NCBI RefSeq assembly: GCF_003008575.1
Contig: NZ_CP027667.1
Location: 3,062,001 to 3,126,000, forward strand
Source of the DNA: Melaminivora suipulveris
GTDB lineage: Bacteria > Pseudomonadota > Gammaproteobacteria > Burkholderiales > Burkholderiaceae_C
Reading direction: 5' to 3'
DNA: 64,000 bases
Shown: positions 53,223-64,000 of the stretch, one piece after another
Numbering within the stretch: position 1 is the first letter of the stretch
Layout of the letters: the number at the start of each line of letters is the position of its first letter
Made by a program: the position numbers and the translations under genes
Notes under the pieces: generated by a model
The model's input: the letters and a program-made list of their open reading frames with translations, nothing else
The model's database searches: none
What the model was told of the DNA's origin: nothing

Positions 53223-55299
53223 AGGGCGCGCGCGGCGCAGCTATGTGCGGCGGCTGAACCGCGCGCTGCTTCTCTACGTCGCCGGCCTGCTCGGCTTCAT
53301 CACCGCCATGGCCTGGGCCGAGCAAAGCGGCCTGTCGCGCCAGTGGGTCGGGCCGATCTTTCTGTTCCTGACGGTGATGGCCTACGCCGTGATCGGCGTC
53401 TACGGCCGCACGACCGATCCCGACGAGTACTACGTCGCCGGCCGGCGCATCCCGCCCATCTACAACGGCATGGCGGCGGCCGCCGACTGGATGAGCGCGG
53501 CCTCGTTCATCAGCCTTTCGGGCGCGCTGTACCTGCAGGGGTTTTCCGGCACGCCGGGGCAGCCGGGCGGACTGGCCTATCTGATGGGCTGGACGGGGGG
53601 CTTCGTGCTGGTGGCGATGCTGATCGCGCCGCACCTGCGCGCCATGAATCTGTACACCGTGCCCGATTTCTTCCACGTGCGCTTTGGCGGCAGCTGGCCG
53701 CGCATCATCGCCGCGCTGTCGGCCGTGCTGTGCTCGTTCACTTACGTGGTGGCGCAGATCTACGCCGTGGGCCTGATCGCCTCGCGTCTGACCGGCGTGC
53801 AGTTCGAGATCGGCATCATGCTGGGCTTAGGGGGTGTGCTGCTGTGCTCGTTCCTGGGTGGGATGCGCGCCATCACCTGGACGCAGGTGGCGCAGTACGT
53901 GGTCATCCTGCTGGCGTTTTTGATTCCCGTGTCGTGGCTGGCGTACAAGCAGCTGGGCAATCCGGCGGCGCCGCTGGTGGCCAGCGCGCAGATTGGCAAG
54001 ATCGCGGGCCTGGAAGAGCGCCTGCTGCAGGACCGCGCAGAGCACGAGGTGGTGGCCGCCTACCGCCAGCGCGCGCGAGAGTTCGAGGCGCGCCTGGCCG
54101 ACGTGCCGGCAACGCTGGCGCGCGAGCGGCAAGCCCTCAGCGAGCGCATCCAGCGCCTGCGCGCCAGCAACGCCGACGTCGGCCTGATCGTCGCCGCCAG
54201 CCGCGAGCTGGCCGCCATGCCGCGCGACGAGGCCACGGCGCGCGAACGCTGGACGCGCGAGATGCAGCTCAACAACGAGCGCGCCCAGCTGCTCGGCGGC
54301 CTGCCGCGCCACAGCCAGGCCTTCGCCGGCGATCCGCAGGGCAGCGCCGGCGAGCAGCAGGCCTTCGACCATGCGCGGCGCAATTTTCTGGCGCTGATGT
54401 TCTGCCTGATGGTTGGCACGGCGGGTCTGCCGCACCTGCTCACGCGCTACTACACCGCGCCGTCGGTGGCTGGCGCGCGCACCTCGGTGGCGTGGACGCT
54501 GGTGTTCATCGCGCTGCTGTACCTGAGCGCGCCGGCGCTGGCGGCGCTGGTCAAGTTCGAGGTCATGAACAACCTCGTCGGCAGCCGCTTCGACGCGCTG
54601 CCGAGCTGGCTGGCGCAGTGGTCGCGCGTGGATGCCGCGCTGGTCTCGGTGGAGGACATGAACGGCGACGGCATCGTGCAGTTCGGCGAGATCCGCTTCG
54701 GCGCCGACCTGATCGTGCTGGCCATGCCCGAGATCGGCGGGCTGCCCTACGTCATCTCGGGACTGGTGGCGGCCGGTGGGCTGGCCGCGGCGCTGTCGAC
54801 CGCCGACGGATTGCTTTTGACCATCAGCAACGCGCTGGTGCGCGATCTGTACTTTCGGCAGTCCAGGCGACGCGCCTCGCCCGAGCAGCGCGTGATCCTG
54901 ACCAAGTTCACGCTGCTGTCCGTGGCGCTGTCGGCGGCCTTTGTCGCCGCGCTCAAGCCTTCGGAGATCCTGCCCATGGTCTCGGCGTCGTTCTCGATCG
55001 CCGGCTCGGCCTTCGTGCCGGCCATGGTGCTGGGCATCTTCTGGCGCGGCACCACACGCGCCGGCGCCGTCGCGGGCATGCTGGCCGGGCTGTCGGTCAC
55101 GCTGTACTACCTGCTGTCGCAGGTCGACGCCGTGCGCGAGCTGGTGCCGCAGGCGCTGCTGGTGCAACAGCCGTGGTGGGGCATCCATCCGGTGTCGGCG
55201 GGTGTCTTTGGCGTACCGACGGGCTTCGCGGTGGCTTGGCTGGTCAGCCTGGCGACCCGGCCCGGCCGTGTGCAGCGCGTGGTGCCGGACGGGCTGTAG
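53215..55299 (+). CDS. Sodium:solute symporter (VC_2705 family) with soluble insert and EF-hand-like loop
   Basis: Inner-membrane transporter of 694 residues with SSS family features (EYYVAGRRIPPIYNGMAAAADWMSAASF, split here across EYYVAGRRIP and GMAAAADWMSAAS; SFTYVVAQIYAVG). An unusual insert of about 145 residues (245-390) made of Arg/Glu/Ala-rich helices, likely a coiled coil, interrupts the membrane core. Before the C-terminal helices the loop DMNGDGIVQFGE (481-492) has Asp, Asn, Asp, Glu at EF-hand positions 1, 3, 5, 12. The substrate is probably a small carboxylate such as acetate, by family; calcium binding is inference. Confidence 0.88.
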   Translation: MPEGRARRSYVRRLNRALLLYVAGLLGFITAMAWAEQSGLSRQWVGPIFLFLTVMAYAVIGVYGRTTDPDEYYVAGRRIPPIYNGMAAAADWMSAASFISLSGALYLQGFSGTPGQPGGLAYLMGWTGGFVLVAMLIAPHLRAMNLYTVPDFFHVRFGGSWPRIIAALSAVLCSFTYVVAQIYAVGLIASRLTGVQFEIGIMLGLGGVLLCSFLGGMRAITWTQVAQYVVILLAFLIPVSWLAYKQLGNPAAPLVASAQIGKIAGLEERLLQDRAEHEVVAAYRQRAREFEARLADVPATLARERQALSERIQRLRASNADVGLIVAASRELAAMPRDEATARERWTREMQLNNERAQLLGGLPRHSQAFAGDPQGSAGEQQAFDHARRNFLALMFCLMVGTAGLPHLLTRYYTAPSVAGARTSVAWTLVFIALLYLSAPALAALVKFEVMNNLVGSRFDALPSWLAQWSRVDAALVSVEDMNGDGIVQFGEIRFGADLIVLAMPEIGGLPYVISGLVAAGGLAAALSTADGLLLTISNALVRDLYFRQSRRRASPEQRVILTKFTLLSVALSAAFVAALKPSEILPMVSASFSIAGSAFVPAMVLGIFWRGTTRAGAVAGMLAGLSVTLYYLLSQVDAVRELVPQALLVQQPWWGIHPVSAGVFGVPTGFAVAWLVSLATRPGRVQRVVPDGL

Positions 55300-55397
55300 C
55301 GCGCATCTGCTTGTCGTCGGGTTCCGCCCCATTCACACGCTCTGGCATTCGTGCCATTTTCACGCCTTCCAGGCCTGAGGGTCGCACGAGGCGCGAG

Positions 55398-55895
55398 ATG
55401 ATGATTTTTGCGAAGACGCAGGCAGGCCAGCAGGCTTTGAAGGAACGCCACGGCGCCGGCGCCGGCCTGGCGCCACGCCAGCGCACGGCGCTGATCCTGT
55501 TCGACGGCAAGCGGACCCTGCAGGAAGTGCTGGCCGCCACATCCGCCATGGGAGTCACCGGCGACGACGTACAGACCATGGTCGAGCAAGGCCTGCTCGC
55601 GCCCGGCGCCGGCGCTGGGCCGAACGCCGCCGCCGCGTCCGCCGGCATCCATGTGCCGGACGCTTCCACGGCCGCGCCGGTGGAGGGCTCGGGGCGCACG
55701 CCGGTGGAGCGCTACCAGAGCGCCTACCCGATCGCCATCGAGCTGACCGCCGGCATGGGCCTGCGCGGTTTTCGGCTCAATCTGGCGGTGGAGGGAACGA
55801 CGGGCTACGAAGAGCTGGCACGCCTGGCGCCACGCATCCAGCAGGCGGTGGGCGACGCCAAGTACGCGCGCCTGGCCAGCGCGCTGTTCGACTAG
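55398..55895 (+). CDS. Hypothetical protein (165 residues)
   Basis: No named family was recognised. The N-terminal part (LKERHGAGAGLAPRQRTALILFDG, read as two parts LKERHGAG and RQRTALILFDGKRTLQEVL) resembles a small winged-helix or PilZ-associated segment; an Ala/Gly-rich linker (residues 73-95) leads to a C-terminal helical region (YPIAIELTAGMGLRGFRLNL, then YEELARLAPRIQQAVGDAK). GAGG lies 8 nt upstream of the two adjacent ATGs at 55398 and 55401. It is predicted to be soluble. Confidence 0.65.
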   Translation: MMIFAKTQAGQQALKERHGAGAGLAPRQRTALILFDGKRTLQEVLAATSAMGVTGDDVQTMVEQGLLAPGAGAGPNAAAASAGIHVPDASTAAPVEGSGRTPVERYQSAYPIAIELTAGMGLRGFRLNLAVEGTTGYEELARLAPRIQQAVGDAKYARLASALFD

Positions 55896-55933
55896 CCACG
55901 CCGGGCAAAAGCCCTCGCGCTGCGCCCCAACGC

Positions 55934-55953
55934 AAAACGGCCCCGCAGGGCCG
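55934..55953 (-). terminator. Rho-independent terminator after the FKBP isomerase gene
   Basis: On the minus strand CGGCCC, loop TGCG, GGGCCG is followed by TTTTGCG. It lies 26 nt after the FKBP stop. The plus-strand hypothetical gene ends on the other side, so the hairpin may serve both. Confidence 0.7.
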
Positions 55954-55978
55954 CTTGATGCCCAGGGCAAGAAGCGCT

Positions 55979-56338
55979 TCAGCCGCCCACGCCCAGCAGC
56001 TCCACGTCGAACTGCAGCGTGGCATTGGGTGGGATGACGCCGCCAGCGCCGCGCGCGCCATAGCCCAGCGCGGCCGGGATGATCAGCGTACGGCGACCGC
56101 CCACCTTCATGCCCTGCACGCCCTCGTCCCAACCCTTGATGACCATGCCCGCACCGAGCGGAAACTCGAACGGGTCGCCCCGGTCGCGGCTGGAGTCGAA
56201 CTTGGCGCCCTGCTGACCGTCCTGGTGCAGCCAGCCAGTGTAATGCACGCGCACCGACTGTCCGGCGCGCGCCTCGGCGCCTTCGCCGGAGTTGGTGTCT
56301 TCGTATTGCAGGCCGGAGGCCGTGGTGGTGTAGGTCAT
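55979..56338 (-). CDS. FKBP-type peptidyl-prolyl cis-trans isomerase
   Basis: Single-domain FKBP of 119 residues without a signal peptide, so probably cytosolic. Family active-site residues are seen in VRVHYTGWL, KFDSSRDRGDPFEFPLG and VIKGWDEGVQGMKVGG, then the PAALGYGARGAGGVIPPNA loop. It accelerates proline isomerisation in protein folding. Repeat copy I lies between it and the HxlR gene upstream. Confidence 0.93.
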   Translation of the reverse strand: MTYTTTASGLQYEDTNSGEGAEARAGQSVRVHYTGWLHQDGQQGAKFDSSRDRGDPFEFPLGAGMVIKGWDEGVQGMKVGGRRTLIIPAALGYGARGAGGVIPPNATLQFDVELLGVGG

Positions 56339-56350
56339 GTCGAATTTTCT

Positions 56351-56403
56351 GTCAAAAAATATAGCTACAGGCCGTTGATTTGCGCCGGCTGAGGCCCGAA
56401 AAC
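56351..56403 (-). repeat. Dispersed intergenic repeat, copy I
   Basis: Minus-oriented, moderately diverged copy. Read on the minus strand: TTTTCGGGCCT, CAGCCGGCGCAAATCAACG, GCCTGTAGCTATATTTTTTG. It lies between the HxlR gene and the FKBP gene, 34 nt past the HxlR stop and 13 nt before the FKBP start. Confidence 0.65.
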
Positions 56404-56437
56404 ACCCAAAAACCGGGTGCGCAGGGCGACGCGCGGG

Positions 56438-56743
56438 TCACTTCTTGGCGCGCGCTGCCGACCAGCGGGTGGCAAACGCTTGCACGTCGGACAGGCGCTT
56501 GAGCAGGTCCTGCCCGGTCGGGGTGACCGTGTAGCCATCGCTGCCGTGGTCCAGCATGCCGGCCTCGCGCAGCTCCTTGATGCGGGTGTTGAGCGTGTTG
56601 GGCGTGATGCCGCCGACGCTGTCTTGCAGCAGGCGGAAAGTCTGCGGATGGCCGTCGCGCAGCGCCCACAGCACGCGCATCGCGTAACGGCGCTCCAGGT
56701 TTTCGAAGAGCTGGTTGACGGCGGCGTTTTCCTTGGAACTCAT
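56438..56743 (-). CDS. HxlR-family winged-helix transcriptional regulator
   Basis: Protein of 101 residues with a winged helix: RRYAMRVLWALRDGHPQTFR, SVGGITPNTLNTRIKELREA (recognition helix) and GYTVTPTGQDLL (wing). HxlR proteins respond to redox, quinones or aldehydes, or act as simple repressors. The start at 56743 follows an AAGGAGA ribosome site. A promoter with an overlapping inverted repeat lies upstream at 56830-56868, which suggests autoregulation. The target gene is not adjacent. Confidence 0.88.
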   Translation of the reverse strand: MSSKENAAVNQLFENLERRYAMRVLWALRDGHPQTFRLLQDSVGGITPNTLNTRIKELREAGMLDHGSDGYTVTPTGQDLLKRLSDVQAFATRWSAARAKK

Positions 56744-56829
56744 GAACGCGTCTCCTTGCAGCGGTTGGATGGGCAGGAATCGCCGGCCAGCGCGCACCAG
56801 CCTTGGACCCTTGGGTAAAAAACGATAGC

Positions 56830-56868
56830 AATATAGCGCGGAAATCGCTGTGCTACAAGTTTCGTAGC
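56830..56868 (-). promoter_or_regulatory. Predicted promoter and operator of the HxlR gene
   Basis: On the minus strand TTGTAG (56858-56853) and TATATT (56835-56830) are spaced by 17 bp, an acceptable sigma-70 promoter. The inverted repeat GCTAC-N7-GTAGC (56852-56868) overlaps the -35 box, a typical place for a repressor operator. Confidence 0.55.
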
Positions 56869-56934
56869 TCGTGGCCGGTGCCCTGGCTGCGGCTAGCCCC
56901 CAAAGCATGGGTCCGGCGGGAGGCGCGCAGACGC

Positions 56935-56960
56935 AAAAAACCCCGGCGCGGTGGCCGGGG
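56935..56960 (-). terminator. Rho-independent terminator of rpoD
   Basis: On the minus strand CCCCGGC, a 6-nt loop and GCCGGGG are followed by TTTTTTGCG. The stem begins 20 nt after the rpoD stop codon. Confidence 0.9.
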
Positions 56961-56980
56961 CTTTTTGCGGGGCAGGGCGC

Positions 56981-59461
<2,481 letters not shown>

Positions 59462-59761
59462 GGACAACCTCAGGGTCAAAACAGCACACCAGAAGAGAAC
59501 GCAAGCGACACCGCGGCTGCCGGCGCATGCGTGCGCGGCAAGGGCAGGGCCTTGTGTCATGAGGTGAGGGGCAGGTCCCTCAAGGGCAAGATGTCCGGGC
59601 GAACATTTGGGGTGCAGTCCTTGCGGTGAGGTGGCGGTCGTGGGCGCTGCTGCGCTCGTGTGTCACGGTTGCCTGGCCCGGAGGTGCTGCTGTCGCTCTT
59701 GCCGACAAACCTTACATTATACCGGCGAGCGCGAAATCAAGAGCCCAAAACGCAAAAGAAG
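59462..59761. promoter_or_regulatory. dnaG-rpoD intergenic region with predicted rpoD promoter
   Basis: This 300-nt stretch has no gene. On the minus strand a perfect TATAAT lies at 59721-59716, about 255 nt upstream of the rpoD start codon. A -35 is not obvious (CTCTTG at 16 bp spacing is the best). The remaining leader is GC-rich with no terminator for dnaG, so rpoD may be read both from this promoter and from dnaG. Confidence 0.55.
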
Positions 59762-61612
59762 TCAAGCGGCGCCGCGCCTGGGTTTCTGCAGCGCCAGCCG
59801 GCGCTCCTGCAGCATGCGGTAGCGCGCCAGCGCCTCGGGCTCGTGCGCGGCCAGGGCGATCAGGGCGTTTTGCTCGTGCTGGATGGCCTCGGCCAGCATG
59901 CGGTTGACCAGGTCGCGCAGCTCCCAGCGCAGTTCGGCCTCGTCGCCCTCGGTCTGCGCGTGCGAGCCGGTCATCAGCCGTTCGGCCAGCGCCTGGCACT
60001 CGTGGCCGGCCAGGGCCTCGCGTAAAACCGCCCAGGGCTGCGGGCCATGCTCATGCAGGCGCGACTCCAGCCACACGATCAGCGGGCCGTGCGGCGCGGG
60101 CTGGCCGCGCAGCAGGGCCTGCTCCTCGTGCGTGAGCTCTTCCAGAAAGCGCATGTTCGACAGCAGCAGGCGCGTCGCATGATCGATGCGCCGCGCGGGC
60201 TGGGGGCGCGGCGGTTGCGCCGGTGGGTTCCAGCGCGAGGTGGAGCGGCGTGGCCGGCCTTCCACGCGGCCTTCGCCCCCTGGCTGACGGGCCGCCTGCG
60301 CAGCAGCCGCCTGCGCCCACAGCGCGGCCAGGTCGGGCACCGGCAATTGGCCTTGCTGCGCCAGCTCGCCCAGCATCTGGCGCTTGAGGACACCGTCGGG
60401 CAGGGCGGCCCATAGATCACGCGCGTTGCTCAGCATGTGCGAGCGGCCCTCGGCGGTGGCCAGATCACAGTCCTCGCGCGCCGCGTCCACCAGAAAGCGC
60501 GACAGCGGCAAGGCGTCCTGCACGGCGCGCTCGAAGCCATCGTGTCCGTGCGCGCGGATGAAGCTGTCCGGGTCGTGCTCGGGCGGCAGGAACAGGAACT
60601 TCACGCTGCGCGTGTCGCTGGCATAGGGCAGGGCGGCGGCCAGGGCCTTGCGCGCCGCGCGCCGGCCGGCGGCGTCGCCGTCGAAGCTGAAGACCACCGC
60701 GTCGGTGAAGCGAAACAGCTTGTGCACGTGCTCGGCGGTGCATGCCGTGCCCAGCGTCGCCACGGCATTGGCAAAGCCGCGCTGGGCCAGCGCGACCACG
60801 TCCATGTAACCCTCGGTGACCAGCGCATAACCCATGGCGCGCATGGCGGTGCGCGCCTCGTACAGGCCGTACAGCTCCTGACCCTTGTGAAAGACCGGCG
60901 TCTCGGGCGAGTTGAGGTATTTGGGCTTGTCATCCCCCAGCACCCGGCCGCCAAAGGCGATGCATTCACCGCGCACGTTGCGGATGGGGAACATCACGCG
61001 GTGGCGAAAGCGGTCGTAGCGCCGGCCGTCCTCCTCGTTCACCAGCACCAGGCCGGCTTCGACCAGCAGCGGGCTGTCATATTCGGCAAACACACTGGCC
61101 AGCCCGTGCCAGCCCTCGGGGGCATAGCCCAGGCCGTAGCGCTTGGCGATCTGGCCGGACACGCCCCGGCCCTTCAGGTAGTCGATGGCCTGCGGCGCCT
61201 CGCGCAGGCGCTGCTGCCAGGCGCGCGCGGCCTGCTCCAGCACGTCGGCGAGCGTGGCCTGCTGGCGGCGCTGCTCGGCGGCGTGTGCGCGCTCTGCCGG
61301 GCTGGCGCGCTCGTCGGGCACCGACAGGCCCGCGCCCTGTGCCAGGTCCTGCACGGCCTCGACGAAGCCCATGCCGGCGTGTTCCATCAGAAAGCCGATG
61401 GCGTTGCCGTTCTTGCCGCAGCCAAAGCAGTGGAAAAATTGTTTGGACGGGCTGACGGAAAACGACGGCGACTTTTCCCCGTGGAAGGGGCACAGCCCCA
61501 TGTAGTTGGCGCCGCTTTTCTTCAGCTGCACGTGGCGGCCGACGACCTCGACGACATCGACGCGCGCGAGCAGCTCCTGGATGAAGGACTGGGGAATGGA
61601 CACGCGCGGCAT
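59762..61612 (-). CDS. dnaG: DNA primase
   Basis: Primase that makes RNA primers for replication forks, 616 residues from ATG 61612 (GTG 61603 is also possible). The CHC2 zinc motif is Cys41, His44, Cys62 and Cys65 (CPFHGEKSPSF ... FFHCFGCGKNG). TOPRIM residues are in VTEGYMDVVAL and SFDGDAAG. The C-terminal DnaB-binding domain follows a Pro/Arg-rich linker near residues 430-460. Frames run on upstream to 63436 but are antisense to the acyl-CoA synthetase. rpoD follows; the usual upstream rpsU is absent. Confidence 0.97.
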   Translation of the reverse strand: MPRVSIPQSFIQELLARVDVVEVVGRHVQLKKSGANYMGLCPFHGEKSPSFSVSPSKQFFHCFGCGKNGNAIGFLMEHAGMGFVEAVQDLAQGAGLSVPDERASPAERAHAAEQRRQQATLADVLEQAARAWQQRLREAPQAIDYLKGRGVSGQIAKRYGLGYAPEGWHGLASVFAEYDSPLLVEAGLVLVNEEDGRRYDRFRHRVMFPIRNVRGECIAFGGRVLGDDKPKYLNSPETPVFHKGQELYGLYEARTAMRAMGYALVTEGYMDVVALAQRGFANAVATLGTACTAEHVHKLFRFTDAVVFSFDGDAAGRRAARKALAAALPYASDTRSVKFLFLPPEHDPDSFIRAHGHDGFERAVQDALPLSRFLVDAAREDCDLATAEGRSHMLSNARDLWAALPDGVLKRQMLGELAQQGQLPVPDLAALWAQAAAAQAARQPGGEGRVEGRPRRSTSRWNPPAQPPRPQPARRIDHATRLLLSNMRFLEELTHEEQALLRGQPAPHGPLIVWLESRLHEHGPQPWAVLREALAGHECQALAERLMTGSHAQTEGDEAELRWELRDLVNRMLAEAIQHEQNALIALAAHEPEALARYRMLQERRLALQKPRRGAA

Positions 61613-61705
61613 TTTGGCGCATGGCCGTTTCAGCGCCGCGTCAGCCCTGTTTGATGTAATCGCGCGGTACCGCATCTCCACCGCCACATTTTGTTCAGGA
61701 CCGCC

Positions 61706-63352
61706 ATGACCAGCATCTTCGACCAGCATTTGCCGCGTACCGAGGCCAACTACGCGCCGCTCACGCCACTGTCCTTCATCGAGCGCACGGCCGAGGTCTA
61801 CCCCGAGCGGCTGGCCATCGTGCACGGCGATCTGCGCCAGAGCTGGGGCCAGACCTATGAGCGCTGCCGCCGCCTGGCCAGCAGCCTGCGGCGAGCCGGC
61901 ATAGCCAGGAACGACACGGTGGCGGTGCTGCTGCCCAACACGCCGCCCATGGTCGAGGCGCACTTTGGCGTGCCCATGGCCGGCGCGGTGCTGAACGCGC
62001 TCAACACGCGCCTGGACCCCGAGGCGGTGGCCTTCATGCTCGACCACGGCGAGGCCAAGGCCGTCATCGTCGATCCCGAGTTCACGCCCACCCTGGAGCG
62101 CGCGCTGGCGCTGCGCAAGAGCGCCGCACCTCTGCTGCTGATCGAGGTCGAGGACGCGCTGTACGGCCCTGCCGCGCAGCCGCTGGGCGGCACGCGCTAC
62201 GAGGACTTCATTGCCGCGGGCGACCCGCAGTTTGCCTGGGAGCTGCCCGCCGACGAATGGGACGCCATTGCCCTGAACTACACCTCCGGCACCACTGGCA
62301 ACCCCAAGGGCGTGGTCTACCACCACCGTGGTGCCTACACCAACGCAGTGAGCAACGTGCTGGAGTGGGACATGCCCAAGCATGCCGTGTACCTGTGGAC
62401 GCTGCCCATGTTCCACTGCAACGGCTGGTGCTTTCCGTGGACGGTGGCGGCGCGCGCCGGCGTCAACGTGTGCCTGCGCCGCGTCGACGCCCAGGCCATC
62501 TTCGATGCGATGCGCCAGCATGGCGTGACGCACTACTGCGGCGCGCCCATCGTGCACAGCCTGCTGGTCAATGCGCCCGGCGACATGAAACAGGGCCTGC
62601 CCATGGGCGTCAAGGCCATGGTGGCGGGCGCCGCGCCGCCGGCGGCCATGATCGAGGGCATGGAGCAGCTCGGCATCGACCTGACGCACGTCTACGGCCT
62701 GACCGAGGTCTACGGCCCGGCGACGGTATGCGCCAAGGACGAAAGCTGGCAGCAGCTGGACGTCGGCGAGCGCGCCCGCCTGAACGCCCGCCAGGGCGTG
62801 CGCTACCACCTGCAGCGCGCCGCCGAAGTGCTCGACCCCGAGACGCTGCAGCCCGTGCCGCGCGACGGCCAGACCATGGGCGAGATCATGTTCCGCGGCA
62901 ACATCACCATGAAGGGCTACCTGAAGAACCCCAAGGCCACCGAGGAGGCCTTCGCCGGCGGCTGGTTCCACTCTGGCGACCTGGCGGTGCAGTACCCCGA
63001 CGGCTACATCAAGATCCGCGATCGCAGCAAGGACATCATCATCTCCGGCGGCGAGAACATCTCCTCCATCGAGGTCGAGGACGTGCTGTACCGCCACCCG
63101 GCCGTGCTTGCCGCCGCCGTGGTGGCCAAGCCGGATGCGAAGTGGGGCGAGACGCCCTGCGCCTTCATCGAGCTGAAGGCGGGAGCCGAGGTGGCGCCCG
63201 AGGACATCGTGGCGCACTGCAAAAAGCACCTGGCCGGCTTCAAGGTGCCGCGCGCCGTGGTTTTCGGCGAGCTGCCCAAGACCAGCACCGGCAAGATCCA
63301 GAAGTTCGAGCTGCGCCAGCGCGCCGGCTCGGCCAGCGCCTTCGACGCCTGA
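61706..63352 (+). CDS. AMP-forming acyl-CoA synthetase
   Basis: Adenylate-forming enzyme of 548 residues in the ANL superfamily. The P-loop YTSGTTGNPKG (around residue 200), the YGLTEVYGPATVC motif, the GGWFHSGDLAVQYPDGYIKI block and the catalytic KTSTGKIQK lysine near the C-terminus are all present. The FHCNGWCFPW segment is typical of medium-chain or short-chain acyl-CoA synthetases of this order; the chain-length preference cannot be read from sequence. It is divergent from dnaG by 93 nt, and CAGGA precedes its ATG. Confidence 0.93.
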   Translation: MTSIFDQHLPRTEANYAPLTPLSFIERTAEVYPERLAIVHGDLRQSWGQTYERCRRLASSLRRAGIARNDTVAVLLPNTPPMVEAHFGVPMAGAVLNALNTRLDPEAVAFMLDHGEAKAVIVDPEFTPTLERALALRKSAAPLLLIEVEDALYGPAAQPLGGTRYEDFIAAGDPQFAWELPADEWDAIALNYTSGTTGNPKGVVYHHRGAYTNAVSNVLEWDMPKHAVYLWTLPMFHCNGWCFPWTVAARAGVNVCLRRVDAQAIFDAMRQHGVTHYCGAPIVHSLLVNAPGDMKQGLPMGVKAMVAGAAPPAAMIEGMEQLGIDLTHVYGLTEVYGPATVCAKDESWQQLDVGERARLNARQGVRYHLQRAAEVLDPETLQPVPRDGQTMGEIMFRGNITMKGYLKNPKATEEAFAGGWFHSGDLAVQYPDGYIKIRDRSKDIIISGGENISSIEVEDVLYRHPAVLAAAVVAKPDAKWGETPCAFIELKAGAEVAPEDIVAHCKKHLAGFKVPRAVVFGELPKTSTGKIQKFELRQRAGSASAFDA

Positions 63353-63462
63353 ACGCGGCGGGCGCCGCGCCGCAAAGTGGCATGCGCGGACAATGGCGGG
63401 TTGCCTGCTTTTCGCTTGCGGCCGTCTGCCACCCACCCGGCGCGGGCCGCGCCGCGCCTTTC

Positions 63463-64000
63463 ATGTCTCTTGCTTCCCCGCCCATTGCGCCAGCCAGCGG
63501 CGCACGCGTGCCGCTGTGGCTGCTGGCGCTCATCACGCTCAGCGGCACACTGGCCATGCACATGTTCGTGCCGGCGCTGCCCGACGCGGCGCGCCACTTC
63601 CAGGTCGGCGGCGCGGCGGTGCAGGCGGCCATCAGCGCCTACATCGCCGGGCTTGCGCTGGGCCAGCTCATCTACGGGCCGCTGTCCGACGCCCTGGGCC
63701 GGCGCGTGCCGCTGCTGGCCGGATTGGCACTGTACGTGCTGGGCGGGCTGGGCTCCATGCTGGCGCCCAGCGTGCCGCTGCTCATCGCCGCGCGGCTGGT
63801 GCAGGCGCTGGGCGGCTGCGCCGGCTTGGCCCTGGGCCGGGCCATGGTGCGCGACACGCACGCACCGTCCGATGCGGTGCGGGCGCTGGCGCTGCTCAAC
63901 CTGGCCATGATGATCGGGCCAGGGCTGGCGCCGCTGGTCGGCTCCGGCCTGGTGGCGCTGGGCGGCTGGCGCGCGGTGTTTGCGCTGCTCACGCTGCTGG
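63463..64000 (+). CDS. Bcr/CflA family multidrug efflux MFS transporter, N-terminal part (3' end cut by window edge)
   Basis: Major facilitator superfamily drug/H+ antiporter (DHA1). About 179 residues are visible, with five of the expected twelve helices. The MFS motif A is GPLSDALGRRV (residues about 70-80), and MHMFVPALPDAARHF and QALGGCAGLALGRAMVRD are typical of Bcr/CflA. Its ATG is 110 nt after the acyl-CoA synthetase stop; the remainder runs off the right edge. Confidence 0.92.
   Translation, partial: MSLASPPIAPASGARVPLWLLALITLSGTLAMHMFVPALPDAARHFQVGGAAVQAAISAYIAGLALGQLIYGPLSDALGRRVPLLAGLALYVLGGLGSMLAPSVPLLIAARLVQALGGCAGLALGRAMVRDTHAPSDAVRALALLNLAMMIGPGLAPLVGSGLVALGGWRAVFALLTLL

Noticed and set aside
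61613..63436. Upstream extension of the dnaG frame
   Set aside because: It runs antisense through the acyl-CoA synthetase; primase starts at residue MPRVSIPQSF by family comparison.

Overview
The window is a 64 kb piece of a very GC-rich bacterial chromosome. It looks like a member of the Comamonadaceae (Burkholderiales, Betaproteobacteria), for example an Acidovorax/Alicycliphilus/Melaminivora-type organism. This is inferred from a DUF3579 protein, a Bug/TctC-type binding protein, the hda-HAD-pcnB-folK run, the ppsR/ppsA divergon and the protein sequences themselves; no rRNA is present to settle it. I see no insertion sequence, prophage, integrase or CRISPR array. Almost all of the window is chromosomal housekeeping with a few accessory patches.

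Layout. 1-2.8 kb: arginine synthesis (argF cut by the window edge, argD), DUF3579, rpsT. 2.9-5.8 kb: murJ, a SirB1-type protein, a universal stress protein. 6-12 kb: an AI-2E-type permease and purM diverge from hda, a HAD phosphatase, pcnB and folK. 12.2-16.9 kb: Bug binding protein, Cys-rich copper-binding protein, a 2Fe-2S flavin reductase, an epimerase, a DUF4124-like protein and a lipoprotein. 17.2-30.3 kb: a single-strand cellulose operon bcsB-C-E-F-Q-A-G with mostly overlapping genes. It encodes the synthase, c-di-GMP sensing (PilZ in BcsA, RxGD in BcsE) and the phosphoethanolamine transferase BcsG, so phosphoethanolamine-cellulose is the predicted product; no bcsZ cellulase is present. 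30.4-35.3 kb: glutaryl-CoA dehydrogenase with a divergent LysR regulator, lrgA/lrgB, two small proteins and tRNA-Leu(CAA). 35.4-41.1 kb: cysM, Nudix, TusA-like, then a minus-strand group galU, a SIR2 protein with an N-terminal FtsK-gamma-like domain, a restriction-endonuclease-like protein and a PP2C-like phosphatase. 41.2-49.4 kb: valS, then a TolC/HlyD/two-permease exporter without an ATPase gene. 49.4-56.7 kb: ppsR/ppsA, a DUF4212 plus sodium:solute symporter pair, a hypothetical protein, an FKBP isomerase and an HxlR regulator. 57-64 kb: rpoD and dnaG without rpsU, an acyl-CoA synthetase and a Bcr/CflA efflux protein cut by the right edge.

The most striking feature that no gene explains is a dispersed, roughly 50-65 bp intergenic repeat with a CAGTCGGCGTG core and an A/T-rich AGCTAT end. 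Nine copies in either orientation sit almost exclusively just after stop codons, often between convergent genes; one copy supplies the last nine codons of an ABC-2 permease. The best candidate for an undescribed protein system is the SIR2(FtsK-gamma) / EVE-like-Mrr-like nuclease / PP2C group at 37.2-40.1 kb.
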